64,000 bases of DNA from Phaseolus vulgaris (GCF_000499845.2 NC_023756.2:33293406-33357405); one strand, 5' to 3'. Counted from the first letter of the stretch, positions 22,424 through 33,912 are shown. Notes: a model not told the origin generated them from the sequence alone. Numbers and translations: made by a program.

Positions 22424-24031
22424 TTAACAAAGTCGATGCAAGCGCACTTTGAGATCTTGTAATAGGTAAGTGAGCCACTGGATCTCGCATGTGGTGGCAG
22501 CCAACGCTCTATATTCAGCCTCCGAAGAACTTCTGGAGATGGTTTGTTGTTTCTTTGATTTCCAAGAAATTAGTGATTCACCAAGATAGATGGAGAAGCC
22601 GGTGACAGATTTCCTTGTCTCAGAACAAGAAGCCCAATCAGAGTCGCTGTATGCCTTGAGTTGATGTGTGCTGGTAGCTGGCAGAAAAATGCCATGTCCA
22701 GGAGCATTCTTAAGGTACCTAAGAATGCGAAAGGCAACTTGGTGATGAGTTGATGTAGGTGCTGAGACAAATTGGCTGAGTTTGTTCACACTGAAGGCGA
22801 TATCTGGTCTAGTGTTTGTTAAATAGATTAGCCTTCCCAGAAGTCTGCGATATGAGGATGATGTTGTATCAATGAGAGGAACACCTTCATTACTGGAAAA
22901 GGTTGAAGAATGAACCATAGGTGTTGGGACTGGGGCACAATCCAGCATTCTTGTCTCGTGTAACAAATCCAAAGTGTATTTGCGTTGTGAAAGGTGTATT
23001 CCAGCACGGCTACGGGCAACTTCCAGACCCAGAAAAAAGGTAAGATCACCCAGATTTTTTATCTTAAATTGTTGATTCAGCAGTGTTGTGACGTGAGTGA
23101 TTTCCTCAGTGTCATTTCCAGTGAGTACGATATCATCAACATACACAAGAATAATAGTTATGTGAGTGTCATGCGATTTTATAAACAGTGAATGATCAGC
23201 AGAGGATAAGACATAACCATTAGTAAGTAAAAACTGGGATAATTTTGCGTACCATTGTCGGCCGACTTGACGTAAGCCATAGAGGGAACGTTGTAATTTG
23301 CAGAAAATGTTTGAATTGGGGACGGCAACTCCAGGAGGTGGTTTCATGTAGACTTCTTCAAGAAGGTCTCCATGGAGAAAGGCGTTGTTAACATCCAGTT
23401 GTTTGAGGGCCCAGTTGTTTGAAGCAGCAAGAGCAAGAAGAAGACGCAAGGTAGTCTGCTTTGCAACTGGAGTGAAGGTGTCAAAAAAATCTAAGCCTTC
23501 AAGTTGTGCATAGCCTTTTGCAACGAGGCGCACTTTGTAGCGATCAATGGTACCGTCTGATTTGTGCTTCACCTTGTACACCCAACGGCATCCAATGGCC
23601 TTTTTGCCTGAGGGAAGAGGTACCAGTATCCATGTGTTATTGGCGTGTAGAGCAGCTAGTTCATCTGCCATTGCCTTTTTCCAGCATTCATGTTCAGCGG
23701 CATCCTCGTAATTATGGGGTTCAATGGAAGAAGAAAAAGAAGAAATAGTGTTTTTAAATTTAGAGGATAATTTATGATATGAAACAAATTTATGAATTGG
23801 ATACTTAGAACTTACCGCATGTGCAGATGGTAGATTTGTATGGAATTCTTCAAGGTAGGCTGGAGTTCTTCGAATCCGTGTGGATCTTCTTGGTTGCTCG
23901 TGATCCATATTTTCAGTTGGAACAATAATTTCAGCAGCAGTATTGGGGTTATCAGACATAATTTCAGCAGCAGTATTGGGGTTATCAGACAGAAAATCAT
24001 AGCTGAAATTATAAGACTGAGGAATGGGCAA
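22424..24031 (-). pseudogene. Copia 2 reverse transcriptase and truncated RNase H
   Basis: Open for 535 codons. Reverse transcriptase motifs include WVYKVKHKSDGTIDRYKVRL, KQLDVNNAFLHGDL, SLYGLRQ and the YVDDIVL active site. RNase H shows YSDSDWASC and the SSSEAEYRAL segment, then ends after LLQDLKVRLHRLC, short of the last conserved part. A 30-bp unit coding SDNPNTAAEI is duplicated near the start (about 23930-23990). The frame is separated from the integrase by a frame change at about 24031-24109. Confidence 0.92.
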
Positions 24032-24108
24032 AGATAAATTGTTGGGACTCTTTTATGTGTCTTGAGATCTCAATTTTATGATTTTGAAGATTAAGAAAAA
24101 GATATCCT

Positions 24109-24801
24109 TTAGTATGAGGTTGAAAACCTAGAAAGATTCCAGAAATACATCAAACTTCTTCCTGTGTGAAGTAATGGTGCTAGAATAGCAAAGACAACCA
24201 AAAACACGCAAAGATGAAATATCATATAAAGAACCATGCAATTTTTATAAGGAGTCATATTGTGTAATAAGGGAGTAGGAATACAATTAATCAGGAGAAC
24301 AGCGTGTAAAACAGCAAAGTGCCAAAAGATAGGAGGTAAATGAGCTTGAAAAAGAAGAGCACGTGTTACATTAAGAATGTGTTGATGCTTGCATTCTACA
24401 ATACCGTTTTGTTCAGGTGTTTCTATGCAAGTTTTTTTATGGATAATACCTTTGGAAGAGAAAAAAGTTGTCATGGCAAATTCAGCCCCATTGTCAGAAC
24501 GTATAATTTTAACAGTGGTTTGAAAATGATTTTCAACATAGGATAAGAAGGTAGCTATATGAGTTCTAACTTCAGATTTTGTACACATAAGAATGGTCCA
24601 AGTATAACGAGAAAAATCATCCACAATAGTTAAAAAATACTGAAAACCATGCATAGATACAATAGAACAAGGACCCCAAATATCCATATGCAAAATCTCA
24701 AAAATTTTAGAAGTATTAGAAATACTCAAAACAAAAGGGAGTTTTCTTTGTTTTGCTCTATGGCAAGTATCACACAGATATGTTTTTTTTAGCAGAAACA
24801 A
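24109..24801 (-). pseudogene. Copia 2 integrase
   Basis: Integrase inserts the DNA copy. It shows CDTCHRAKQ, the catalytic HMDIWGP and RSDNGAEF aspartates, and VEC-K in the place where the third acidic residue (usually ERKH) is expected, which still has Glu. The C-terminal end is out of frame with the following pol part. A short shift separates it from the gag-protease frame near 24801-24817. Confidence 0.88.
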
Positions 24802-24816
24802 AAGAGTATCGAGATC

Positions 24817-26526
24817 TCAATACATCCAATCTTTCATTAAAAAAAAATGTCCCAGTCTATTATGCCATGCATTGATATCTTTCGAAACACAATGAAAAGA
24901 AGGATCAGATCTTTCTCTGATGGGTCTTTGAAAAATAGAAGCATGAAAAACATACAAGCCACTTTTGGCCTCAACTGTACCAATCTTCTCTTTCGTTAGA
25001 TTGTCCTGTATCACACAACTCTTAGATGAGAAAATCAAATGACAATTCAAATTTGAGGCAAGTTTAGAAGCAGAAATCAGATTGAAGGTGAATTCAGGTA
25101 CATATAAGACATTTGTTAAGTAAAATCTATTACTGAAGGCAACAGTTCCAGAATAACTAGTATAAAAACTATGCCCATTTGGTAAACTGATGAGAACAGG
25201 TTTGATACTTTTATATGAGGTAAAATCAGATAAACAGGTGCAAACATGATCAGTTGCTCCCGAATCTAAGATCCAGGAGCCTTTAATGGTAGTATAAAAA
25301 TTTAAAACAGTAGTGTTACCGTTTGGAGAATCCTTATGATTGTCATCAACCGTGAAAGAACCCACTTGATTAACTTGCACCGGGGGCTGATTATTTGCAA
25401 CATTATTTGCTACGTTCTGCTTGATAAGAGTAGATAGAACTTGGCATTGTTGTGCTGTGAAGACAGAACGCATGTCTCCATTTCCCTGTTCTTGCACAAA
25501 ATTCTTAGAGGAAACATCGTCAGCTAAAACAGCATTAAGTAAAGGGGCAGTCCTACTATTGGGAAAATTATGGCTGGGGTGAAACCCATGCTTCCGGTAA
25601 CATGTATCAATTGTATGACCACTCTTACCACAGTGGGTGCAAGCTTTTCTATTACCATTAAACCTAAAAATCTTATGTTCTTGATTCGGAAAACCCACTT
25701 TCCTAAAACAAATGTTTTCAGTATGACCCAATTTTCCACATAAAGAACATGTGACAACAGAATTACGATTTGTACCAGCATGGTTAATGTTCGTAACCAA
25801 GAAATTACTTGCCAATTGACGTTCTTGTTGAGCCACAAGAGATAAGATTTTCGAAATAGGTGGTACCGGTTCCATGAGGAGCACATGAGACCGAATGTTG
25901 TTGTATTGATCGTTGAGTCCTCTAAGAAACTGCATGGCCTGGTCCTCACATTTCCTTTTGCTAATAACAGAAGCCACAGAACATGAGCACTTGTGCTGAC
26001 AAACACAGATAGGATTAGGTCGAAAATTGTCTAGCTCGTCCCACATTATTCTTAGCTTCGTAAAATAGTCAGTTACGGACAGATCATTCTGACATAAAGA
26101 GGATGCTTCTAATTGCAAATCGGAAACCCTAGAAAGATCACCTTGGGAATATCTAGTTTTTAAATCGGTCCAAATATTAACTGCTATATCCATCCAGATC
26201 ACGCTTTGTCTAATAGAAAGAGAGAATGAATGCACTAACCATGACACAACCATGTTGTTGCACCTGACCCATGCCGAATGGGTAGGATCACTCGTCGGTG
26301 GACACGGATGGGTGCCCAAGACAAATTCTACTTTATTCTTCGCACTCAGCGCTGTCATGACGGACCTACTCCAAGAATGGTAGTTCGTTGAATCGAGTAC
26401 CGGTGAGACCAAAGAAGTTGCGGGGTTCTCACCAGGGTGAAGATAGAGATAGCTGTTTGAGGAAGGTTCCACCACAACCGACCTTGTTGTTCGTTCCTCC
26501 GCCATCTTACTGAAAGAAAGAACCAA
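24817..26526 (-). pseudogene. Copia 2 gag and protease
   Basis: Open for 569 codons. The gag N-terminus (LDSTNYHSWSRSVMTALSAK) is the UBN2-like domain of plant copia gag. Two zinc knuckles follow (CSLCGKLGHTENIC and CTHCGKSGHTIDTC), then protease with the LDSGATDHVC active site and a GAG-pre-integrase AWHNRLGH motif near the end. This frame itself is intact; the start MVLSFSKMAEERTTR is chosen as the first Met after the primer site. Confidence 0.9.
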
Positions 26527-26614
26527 GAATCAGAAAGTAAGAACTGATGAAAACATAAAGATGAAGATAGAAAGAAAAAGAGGATAGAGCGCGCAGCAGA
26601 GCTCTTCAAAGGAA

Positions 26615-26628
26615 GAGCTCTGATACCA
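26615..26628 (-). other. Primer-binding site of copia 2, tRNA-iMet
   Basis: On the minus strand TGGTATCAGAGCTC, a near-perfect iMet complement, directly next to the LTR end at 26629. Confidence 0.85.
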
Positions 26629-26940
26629 TAACAAAGTGGATGCAAGCTCTTGATGTTGAATTGTTGATTCTGCGGAAGCAAGGAGAAAACCCTGTGATGC
26701 AAAAGAAAGAAACAAGAAAACAGAGGAACCCAACACAGTGAAGGGAGAAAGGGGATAAAGTGAAAGAGGAATAGTGAAAAGAGAAAAAGGATATTGAAGT
26801 ATTATTATATCAGATTGTGTAATTACAAAGAGTATCTACTGTATATAAAAACAGTAAAGGGCCAAGCGGTGCGGTGCTATTTAGAAGAAGGGAAGCAGCC
26901 CAGTCGGCCCAATACAAGCCCAAGGTACAGAAGAATGACA
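26629..26940 (-). repeat. 5' LTR of copia 2 (about 312 bp)
   Basis: On the minus strand it starts TGTCATTCTTC and ends ACTTTGTTA beside the primer site. A TATA-like TTTTTATATACAG is at about 26838-26850. The outer end was placed by the TG terminus and the possible GAATAA duplication, so it could shift a few bases. Confidence 0.7.
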
Positions 26941-26993
26941 GAATAAGATACAAAGCAGAATTAAAATATTATAAGTTTATCAATAATGAATAT

Positions 26994-27183
26994 AAAAAGG
27001 ATATTTGTTGTCAGTTTTGTCCTCTGCAAGTAGATCTCTAACTTGTTCATTGTAAATCTCCACCATTTGAACATAAATGTCATAGTTTATGATGTCATTC
27101 CTTTCTTTAGACATTTGAAACAAATCAGTAAGAGCCAGATAATTGATTCCTATATCCTTAAATGTTCCACCAGAGGGACCACT
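26994..27183 (-). pseudogene. Kinesin exon: GINYLAL to DLLAEDKTDNK
   Basis: Open through SGPSGGTFKDIGINYLALTD and DIYVQMVEIYNEQVRDLLAE. The donor after DNK appears to have lost its GT. The second copia element was inserted about 50 bp downstream, within the following intron (26940). Confidence 0.85.
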
Positions 27184-27406
27184 CTGCAGCAAAAAATAAA
27201 TATTTGATTGAATCATCCAGGTTTTCAGTCTGCAAATATAATGAATAGTCATTGTTGGTTCTTGCATTGATCAGTAGCCAGGATAGTAATGCAATATTAG
27301 TATATTTCCTATCTGAAGTGCAATTTTCATCTTGATTTTTTTAGAATCAATTTAAACAAGACATCCATGATGCAACTGAATTAGAGTGTGATATTCAATA
27401 TCTTAC

Positions 27407-27512
27407 CATGGTGTGAGTCTTTCCAGATCTAGTTTGACCATAAAAAAAATACAAACATTGTATCCATCCATCACATATCTAATCAATGGTTGAGTATCCT
27501 TATAAACCTCAT
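27407..27512 (-). pseudogene. Kinesin exon: ATP-binding P-loop, damaged
   Basis: DEVYKDTQPLIRYVMDGYNV is followed by a T-run in which one base is missing. The GQTGSGKTHTM loop is then read in another frame and as GQTRSGKTHTM. The exon ends at a GTAAG donor. Confidence 0.85.
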
Positions 27513-27604
27513 CTGAGCACAAAACGGTAAATTTCAACAAAGGGATGGTAAGAGAAAAAGGTAGTCACACTAGTTCAAAATACTATTGGCTTTTAGAACT
27601 CTAC

Positions 27605-27775
27605 CTTGGCCAACTGTTGGACCTAATACACGATTAAACTGAAAAAGTTTTCTTCCATCTTTCAGTGTTTTTTATGGATCTAAAATCAATAGAGAACCAT
27701 CTTCCCCAATGAAACAATATTCCTTGATTCGGCTTGGAATGATTGCCTGATTCTACAGTAAACTCGAATATTACC
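27605..27775 (-). pseudogene. Kinesin exon: neck/first motor strand
   Basis: It starts after acceptor TGAACTCAG with GNIRVYCRIRQSFQAES and ends at donor GTAGAG after the LFQFNRVLGPTVGQ motif. A frameshift near the middle and a TAA before KTLKDGRK break it. In functional relatives the first strand reads RIRP; here Pro is Gln. Confidence 0.85.
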
Positions 27776-28680
27776 TGAGTTCAAAACTAACTTATCATCA
27801 AGACAAAAATACAAAAAAAAAAAGTGACCTTATACATTAGACATGTCCTAGTAACCTGTCATTGTTTCCTATTTTTATTAGTGGATGTATGTTTTTTTTT
27901 CGAAAGTATTTTTTTTAGTAAGGCAAGCTCGAGTTTTAATATGTTTGAATAAATTTATTTAGAAAACAGATTGAGAAATAAAGCAATTTTATGCTTTTTT
28001 AAGAGAAATAATCACATTATTTTTTATATATAAAAAACAAAAGTATATAGCTAATTAGCCATAAGATGGAAATAAATAAATAAAAAATTACAAATTTTAT
28101 TTCACATATTCCTGCCAAAATTTATGAGAAGGAAAATAAATAAACATCACATTACATTTTATTTTTCTTTCTTTTTTGTCTCTCTCTCGGTTCCTAATTT
28201 AAAACCTAATTTAAAGTATTACTCACTATCATTGTTCACTTTATTGTTCTTAAGAATATGTAAGAAAAAAAAAAAAGTAACTACAATAAATTTATGAAAT
28301 GTAAGAAATATAATTTATATCAACAGAAGAAACTGCACCCATATTAATACTTCTTCCATTCCATTTTTTATGTCTGTCCGAAAAAAAAACTATAAAATAA
28401 GTAACCAATTCCACATGTAAGATTTTATTATTAAAGAGGGATAATAGTATGAACCTGTGATGAGGGGTGTTTAATGGAAGGCAAGTGCAAGACAATATAA
28501 TCAGAACATGGAGGAAACGATCAAAGTCACCAACCTGGATTAGCAAAGGTGTATAATGTCATGCTTATGCTAAATAAAACTTTAGGTTAGAGACTAAATA
28601 AAATCTTCCAATGAATGCAAAACAGACAAAGTGCCAAGCTGAAAAAACTAACTAAACAACATTAGAAGCTGAAAAAATGC
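27776..28680. other. AT-rich region without recognised genes
   Basis: Probable kinesin intron or upstream DNA, with A/T homopolymer runs. No protein motif seen on either strand. Confidence 0.5.
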
Positions 28681-28731
28681 ATGTTAATCGACATTATTAA
28701 AAAGCATGTTAATCCAAAAATGCTATTGCCC

Positions 28732-28890
28732 AACAACATTAAACTGTATGTACGCAGAGTCTTCATCATGGACAACTGTGAAGAGTTGATTCCTGAGTAT
28801 CTCAGCTTTGTTAAGGGTATTGTGGATTCTGAGGAGCTTCCTCTCAACATTTCTAGAGAAATGCTGCAGCAAAACAAGATCCTGAAAGTC
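28732..28890 (+). pseudogene. HSP90 middle-domain fragment (about 53 codons)
   Basis: HSP90 is an ATP-driven chaperone. The segment reads [20 protein letters not shown], then [28 protein letters not shown] and ILKV, the highly conserved middle domain of cytosolic HSP90. Upstream (28681-28731) and downstream the frame is open but not HSP90-like. Only this shard is present, with no flanking domains, so it is a gene fragment, possibly captured by the CACTA remnant whose right end is at 30073. Confidence 0.85.
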
Positions 28891-29267
28891 AAAGATTACT
28901 TATTAGTGCATGCGTTTATTAGATTAGAGAGAGACAAAGGCAGAGACTATTACCTCATCTTGCAATTATACCTCATAAGAAATTTCACTTACTAGCATGC
29001 TAATTAATTTATTATAAAATTATAAAAACAACTTTTACTTAAATCATTATCTAACAATAATTTGCTGTTATAGTTAGTCGTGACAGGGTAACAATTATCT
29101 AGTTTGAAGACTCTCCTATATATATATATAGAACAGATGGCTCTATTGTATCATTTAGCTGTGTATGCGGGATACGGAAAGCATATGTGGAAAACAAATG
29201 AAGATTTTACTCAAGGATTACTCAAAAACTAATTAACTTAAAATAAAAGAAAGATAATTAGAAAGGG
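28891..29267. other. Non-coding AT-rich DNA
   Basis: No motif found apart from a short TA run near 29120. Confidence 0.5.
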
Positions 29268-30073
29268 TAAAACTGCTGATAAAATATATTATATATATAT
29301 AGGAATGTTGAATAAGCTTTTTTTTTTTTGTCTAAATTTCATTATCTGTTACGTTAATTTCATGTCTCTAATAATTCAGAATGATGAAATGCCAGTTTGT
29401 ACCAGAGATGAAGGGTCTTTTTTACAAGATAGACTCTTACACTATCAGAATTCAAAAATATAGGCAACATGATCACTGTGCAAAGGAGAAGAAGTATTTA
29501 GGGATTGAAAAAAAAAGGAAAAAAATGGGAAACTCAAAATTCAGAACAAAACAAGTTTCGAAGGAAATGAGAAACGCATGTAGAGTGGAAGGAGAAGCTT
29601 CATCGTCGTAATGTGGAATAGGAAACGCGGGAGCCGGAAGAAGAAACGTGGAATCCGTTGTGTCGTAGTGTGGAAGAAGAAGATTAGCACGCGAAAATCG
29701 TAGTGTGAAAGAAGAAACGCGGTAACCGTAATGTGGTAGAAGAAACGCGAAATCCGTTTGGAGAAGAAATGCGGAAGCCGTAATGTGGAAGAAGAAACGC
29801 GAAATCCGTCGTATGGAAAAGAAATGCGGAACCCTAGTGTGGAAGAAACGCAGAAGCCCCAGTGTGGAAGGAAGAAGGAAGAAGAAACGCAAAGCAGCAA
29901 TGTGGCACGGGGAACAAATAACTTCTTATAAACATAACAAAATACTTAATAGGTTAGTTTTTATTTTAACTGTCATAATAAATTTCATAATTATTAAAAG
30001 AAAAATTATTGTTCAACAGATAAATTATACTCTTCATAATAACTTGTCATTAATACCTATTTTTCCACTAGTA
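29268..30073. mobile_element. Right end of a CACTA transposon (second copy)
   Basis: This segment is related to 42137-43149, the right part of the complete CACTA element, sharing CTGATAAAATATATTAT, the GAAGAAGTATTTAGGGATT tract and the 3' subterminal region. It ends in TATTTTTCCACTAGTA, the reverse complement of the CACTA terminus except for the last base. The middle is a series of GAAGAAACGCG-type repeats (29640-29900). No left end was found, so it is truncated or its left end has diverged. Confidence 0.75.
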
Positions 30074-31466
30074 CTCAAATCCAATTTAAAAATAGTTAAA
30101 ATTCAAATTATGCCTTTCCTGTTTAAGAATTTTGTATGCAAAACAAAATGGTGAATATATAAAATAGAAAATATCTAAAAAGGATCCAACTCATATATCT
30201 TCATATACCATTAAGGTTTATTAATATCACTTTTAAATCATTGTTAAAATGAAAATTCACAAAGGCTTTCAAATTTTCATATTTAAAATAGAATAAAGCT
30301 ATTACGAACTTTTGTTGTCTTAAATGTTAATTAATTTATATTTTATTGTCTTAAAAAAATAAGTTTCCTTTTTATATTGGTCAATATTTTTTTTTATATT
30401 TTGTACATTTACACTAAAATAATTTACTATTACAAACTCATTTCCTATCTGAAATTTTTTTATTATTAAAATATTTAATATTGAAGGATTTTTTTTAATA
30501 TTTTGTAAAATATACAAATTTTATAAAATAATTTTAAAAAAACTTAATTTTATGAAATTTTCTAAAAAATCACACAAAATAAAAAATTTCTAATAGTATT
30601 TATTTTTATATAACACAGAATAAATAACATTATCTTGTTACTCATGTAAACTATTAGGCTGTATTATAATTTGAACTATTTTTATGCGGTTATGAAAAAT
30701 TAACCATCTTTCTAGAGGAAGCCATTGCAAATATTACAACTTGCTCAAAACAATTGCATTGCTAAATGTGACTAAGGAAAAAACTCTTTTTTTTGGTATA
30801 GGATAATACATTCATGTTATACCAACGAGGTGCAGATTTTGAGCTTCTATATTGAGATACCTTAAATATTTCTTTCTACTTTTTATTTAATTTATTTATT
30901 ATTGATAAAAAAAAATTACATTTGCTAAATGCATTTTCAAAGTAATTTTAATTTTATTATTTTTCAAATCTTAACTTTCTCTCACTATTTTTTAATATCT
31001 TTCAAATACTAACTTAGAATTCTCTCACTATTTTTTAAAGGACGAATTTGGTGGTTTATTTTTTATACAAAATTGTCGTGTAACGTAAAAGTTCCAAGTT
31101 TGTGTTAGTTACCTTTCTTTTTCACAAGTCTTCTGATAAGTCCATTGATTGGAATATAATTATTTCCCTAAGAAATTGTCATTATTGATTTATTCCACAA
31201 CTATCAAATTTGTGTTCATACTTTAAAACCAACAACATTTCATTTAGCAGCAATCTCATTGTTGATGCTATGTAATTGCGTGTTTATTTAATGTATTAGA
31301 TAAATTAAGTTATATTACTTTATGTAAATTGAATAAAATATTGTAATTAAAAAAATTAATCTACAAATCTTGCATGCATCATTTTCAAATGCATAATAAT
31401 TATAATAAGAGCATAAAAAACTATTAAAGAAGTTATTTGTTCAACAATTTTGATCAAATAGAAAAT
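30074..31466. repeat. Segmental duplicate of the receptor-gene upstream region (copy 1)
   Basis: The first part matches 53748-54205 closely (CAAATCCAATTT, GGATCCAACTCATATATCTT). The end part, at about 31140-31350, matches about 43830-44040, immediately upstream of the receptor-like pseudogene (CAAATTTGTGTTCATACT, AAACCAACAACATTTCATTT). It is therefore likely a relic of a duplicated receptor locus whose gene is no longer adjacent. The Tat element begins at 31472. No coding sequence seen. Confidence 0.7.
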
Positions 31467-31471
31467 TTCAT

Positions 31472-32331
31472 TGATCCTGCCAGTTGAATCGAAATGCCTT
31501 GAATCGGAATGCCTCTGTGTGTCTACGTCACTCTTTCGTCCAGAATCTTTGTGTTCACACGTGCCGTTCCTGTTATAAATGCCTGAAAACACAAAGACAA
31601 GGGGTGCCCTAGAGGTTGTTTGCACTCCGACGCTCAAGTCAGTACTAGGGCCAGGAAACACCAAAATTGTGTAACTGTCACTGTGTGTGTTAAGCGGCAC
31701 AAGGGAATAGCGTACCTTGCCAAGTTTGTTACCTTACTATTAGTAAACTGAAATTAGGGTTTCCTCTTTACCCGAAATGGGTTTTTCTGATGGGGCGGGC
31801 CCTACACTGTTGTTACCTTACTCTTAGGATAACCTAACGCGTGGGGTCCCTAACTGGAATGCAACCTCTGATGGGGTGACCACCTGGGCGCCTCCTCGTG
31901 CACCTGATCTCTGGGGTCACCCGCCTATGGGAGTGCCCTAGCTGTTCACGTGTCATGCATGCAGCTCACCCCTAGAACGCGACCCTCACGAGTCATATCT
32001 TTCCAGTGGCTCTACGCTTTGTGTTACGCCTGAACACATCATCCACTCTACACGCATGGACCCTCGTGATCTAGGCTTCTCCTTTACTAATAACTGGTGT
32101 TTGGTATGAGATCCACCTCTCGTGGCCCAGCTCTACTGTTGGGTTCCTGATGTCCGATCTCTCCACACTGTCTAGTGGCACGTCGGTACATGTTGATGAC
32201 CGATGTCTGACAACTCTTTGGCTCCTTAGTGCACGTGCTTCGCGGGATACTGGCTCACGCCGCTCGTGGAACCCGCTTACGTGGCACCAACATTACTAGT
32301 GGTCAACCACGCCCAAGGACTGGTCGATACA
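31472..32331 (-). repeat. 3' LTR of the Tat element (860 bp)
   Basis: On the plus strand it runs TGATCCTGCC...GGTCGATACA. It has an extra partial repeat of GAATCGGAATGCC near its start that the other LTR lacks. It is adjacent to a purine-rich minus-strand tract (ACTGGGGGACTTG) at about 32332-32345, the expected polypurine primer. Confidence 0.88.
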
Positions 32332-32844
32332 CAAGTCCCCCAGTCTCGAGCTGTAACTTGTTTAGCGAAGAGACTAAGTCCTTGCCCTGGGTGACCTACG
32401 TGGCTCTGTGTGATAGAACATGAATACTGCACCAAAGTGACGTCCTTCTGGGCCTGTCTTATCTGTGCACACATGTTTTGATCAACGGCTAGGGCTTAAC
32501 GTCGCTTATGCTTCTTTGTTTCTTTTAAACGTTCGAAAACGCGCGCGTCCAATCACTGTTTACTCATTCTCTGAGACTCTTTGATTGCTTCGTCTTCTTC
32601 CCAGAAACATTCTCGTGTTTCCCCTACACCTTCCAATACCTTCTTGCTATCTGATCAAAGGTACGAACTTCGAGTATTGTTCGCACTCGTTTATTGATTC
32701 AACTGCCTGTGCTGTTTAATCTTTGCATCAATCGCCCTCTGTTCCTTTTTCCTGAGTTTCCTTCGAGTTAGGGTTGAAGAACCCCAGGACTCTGACGGAG
32801 CTAACTCTTATTATTGTAATGTTGTGTAACCGTGTTCTGCCTCC

Positions 32845-33912
32845 GTGCATTCGCATGTTTTTTCTCTGTGTTTCCTTCTGCACGCATGTATGGTTCTGAG
32901 TGAAGAGAAGCGGGCCAAACTAGCTGATATCCTCGCTCGCCTCCGTGAGATTTCTAGGGATGTGGGCACTTCTAGCCGCCATGCCCTTGCTTCCGCCATC
33001 ATCGCGCCCTCACCTACTCCTTCCACTCTTGGAGTCGCGGTCCCTCTCGCTGTCGCCCAATCATCTCCCGCTCCATGTCTTTACAGGGGTAAAGCGGTAG
33101 TGATCGAATCAGACGAGAACTCCGCCGAGGGGCCAATCTCTAAAAAACGCAGTTCTATGCCGGCGGTGGCCTCCCCTTCCTCTTCTACCGGTTGCTCGGT
33201 TTCGCCCTTAGATCACACGACCAGCGTTCCCCTGTATCCTGACCTTGGTGGGACGAGTGCTTCTGCGACTCCTCCTGCCCTTGAGCTGCTCCTTGTCCTT
33301 CAGCATGCCCTCAAAGGCTTCCAACTAGGGGTGATTGTGGACACGAATGAGGCTGCTGCGAGGGAAAGATTGGGCTTTAATTTTGGGGCTCTTCTCGCTA
33401 AGTCCAACGCTCTCCTAACCAGGCCTGAAACGAGGGTAAAGGCCAAGACTAAAGAAGAAACATCCCTGCTGGCTTCGTTTGCTGCCCGCGAGGCTGCACT
33501 GGAACAGGAGTTGGCTTGCCTTCGCCATTCTGAAAAAGATCTCTCTAAGCAACTTCACGCCAAATGCCAAGAGGTTGCTGAGTTGGAGGCAAGAGTTATG
33601 CCCTTGCGGATCTGGGTCTTCTAACTAGAAGAGGCCGCTGAGGTGTCCAAGTCCAAGATTGCGGGGCTTGAAAGAAGGTCCATCAGTCGAGAGGTGCAGC
33701 TGGGTCAAGTGGAGGTCGAACTCCTTCAACAGGCTAAGAGGTTTGAAGAAGTCGAGGCTGAGATGACCGGAGATGTTCTTAATGCCTATGACGTGGGATT
33801 CAGAGTTGCCCTCGCTCAAGTTGCTTGCACACACCCTGGGATGGATATTACGCCTTTCACGACATCAAACTGTGTTGAAAACGAGCAAATCGTTCCCAGG
33901 GTCATTCCTTAA
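32845..33912 (+). pseudogene. Antisense extra ORF of the Tat element, one stop
   Basis: The plus-strand frame runs from 32845 to 33912 with a single TAA at 33622-33624. The first part has a hydrophilic start (SEEKRAKLADILARLREIS) and a Ser/Pro-rich region. A long coiled-coil-like segment follows (FAAREAALEQELACLRHSEK and onward), then the tail AYDVGFRVALAQVACTHPGM. This matches the layout of the C-terminal part of the transposase-like extra proteins reported from Tat elements; the N-terminal domain is absent. Its function in the element is unknown. Sequence upstream at 32340-32840 has no open frame but is GC-richer than the window and may be its promoter and leader. Confidence 0.7.

Larger units (their letters stand above)
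22425..26940 (-). mobile_element. Ty1/copia element 2, 3' LTR almost entirely deleted
   Basis: The 5' LTR (26629-26940), iMet primer site, gag-protease, integrase and reverse transcriptase-RNase H follow in copia order on the minus strand. The RNase H frame stops abruptly in a CATCGACTTTGTTA sequence nearly identical to the end of the 5' LTR (GCATCCACTTTGTTA). This suggests a deletion between RNase H and the last bases of the 3' LTR through a short shared sequence. Possible target duplication GAATAA: 26941-26946 and 22418-22423. It lies in a kinesin intron. Confidence 0.88.
18478..27775 (-). pseudogene. Kinesin-14 motor-domain pseudogene split by insertions
   Basis: Minus-strand exons match the motor domain of plant kinesin-14 proteins, minus-end-directed microtubule motors. 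In order: GNIRVYCRIR (27775-27605), DEVYKDTQPLI and the P-loop (27512-27407), GINYLAL...EIYNEQVRDLL (27183-26994), the switch I region with NNRSSRSH (18923-18760, and a second copy 22314-22151), and switch II with [12 protein letters not shown] to INKSLSCLG and HIPYR (18684-18478). Canonical splice acceptors and donors flank most exons. Breaks: a frameshift and TAA in the first exon, a one-base loss before the P-loop plus Gly-to-Arg in GQTGSGKT, and a frameshift after SERVD. The neck, stalk and last motor exons are missing. A copia element and a 3.2-kb B3 block interrupt it. Confidence 0.9.

Noticed and set aside
26355..26736. Minus-strand frames of 115 and 68 codons before copia 2 gag
   Set aside because: They are alternative frames over the leader and gag start of the element.
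27560..27580. CACTAGTTCAAAATAC as a left CACTA terminus for the copy ending at 30073
   Set aside because: It lies in a kinesin intron, lacks the subterminal ATGACGGTT repeats, and the match is limited to CACTAGT.
29473..29900. Minus-strand open frames of 139 and 119 codons
   Set aside because: Two overlapping frames made of GAAGAAACGCG-type repeats in the CACTA end; repeated FLLPHYG-like strings reflect the DNA repeat, not a protein.
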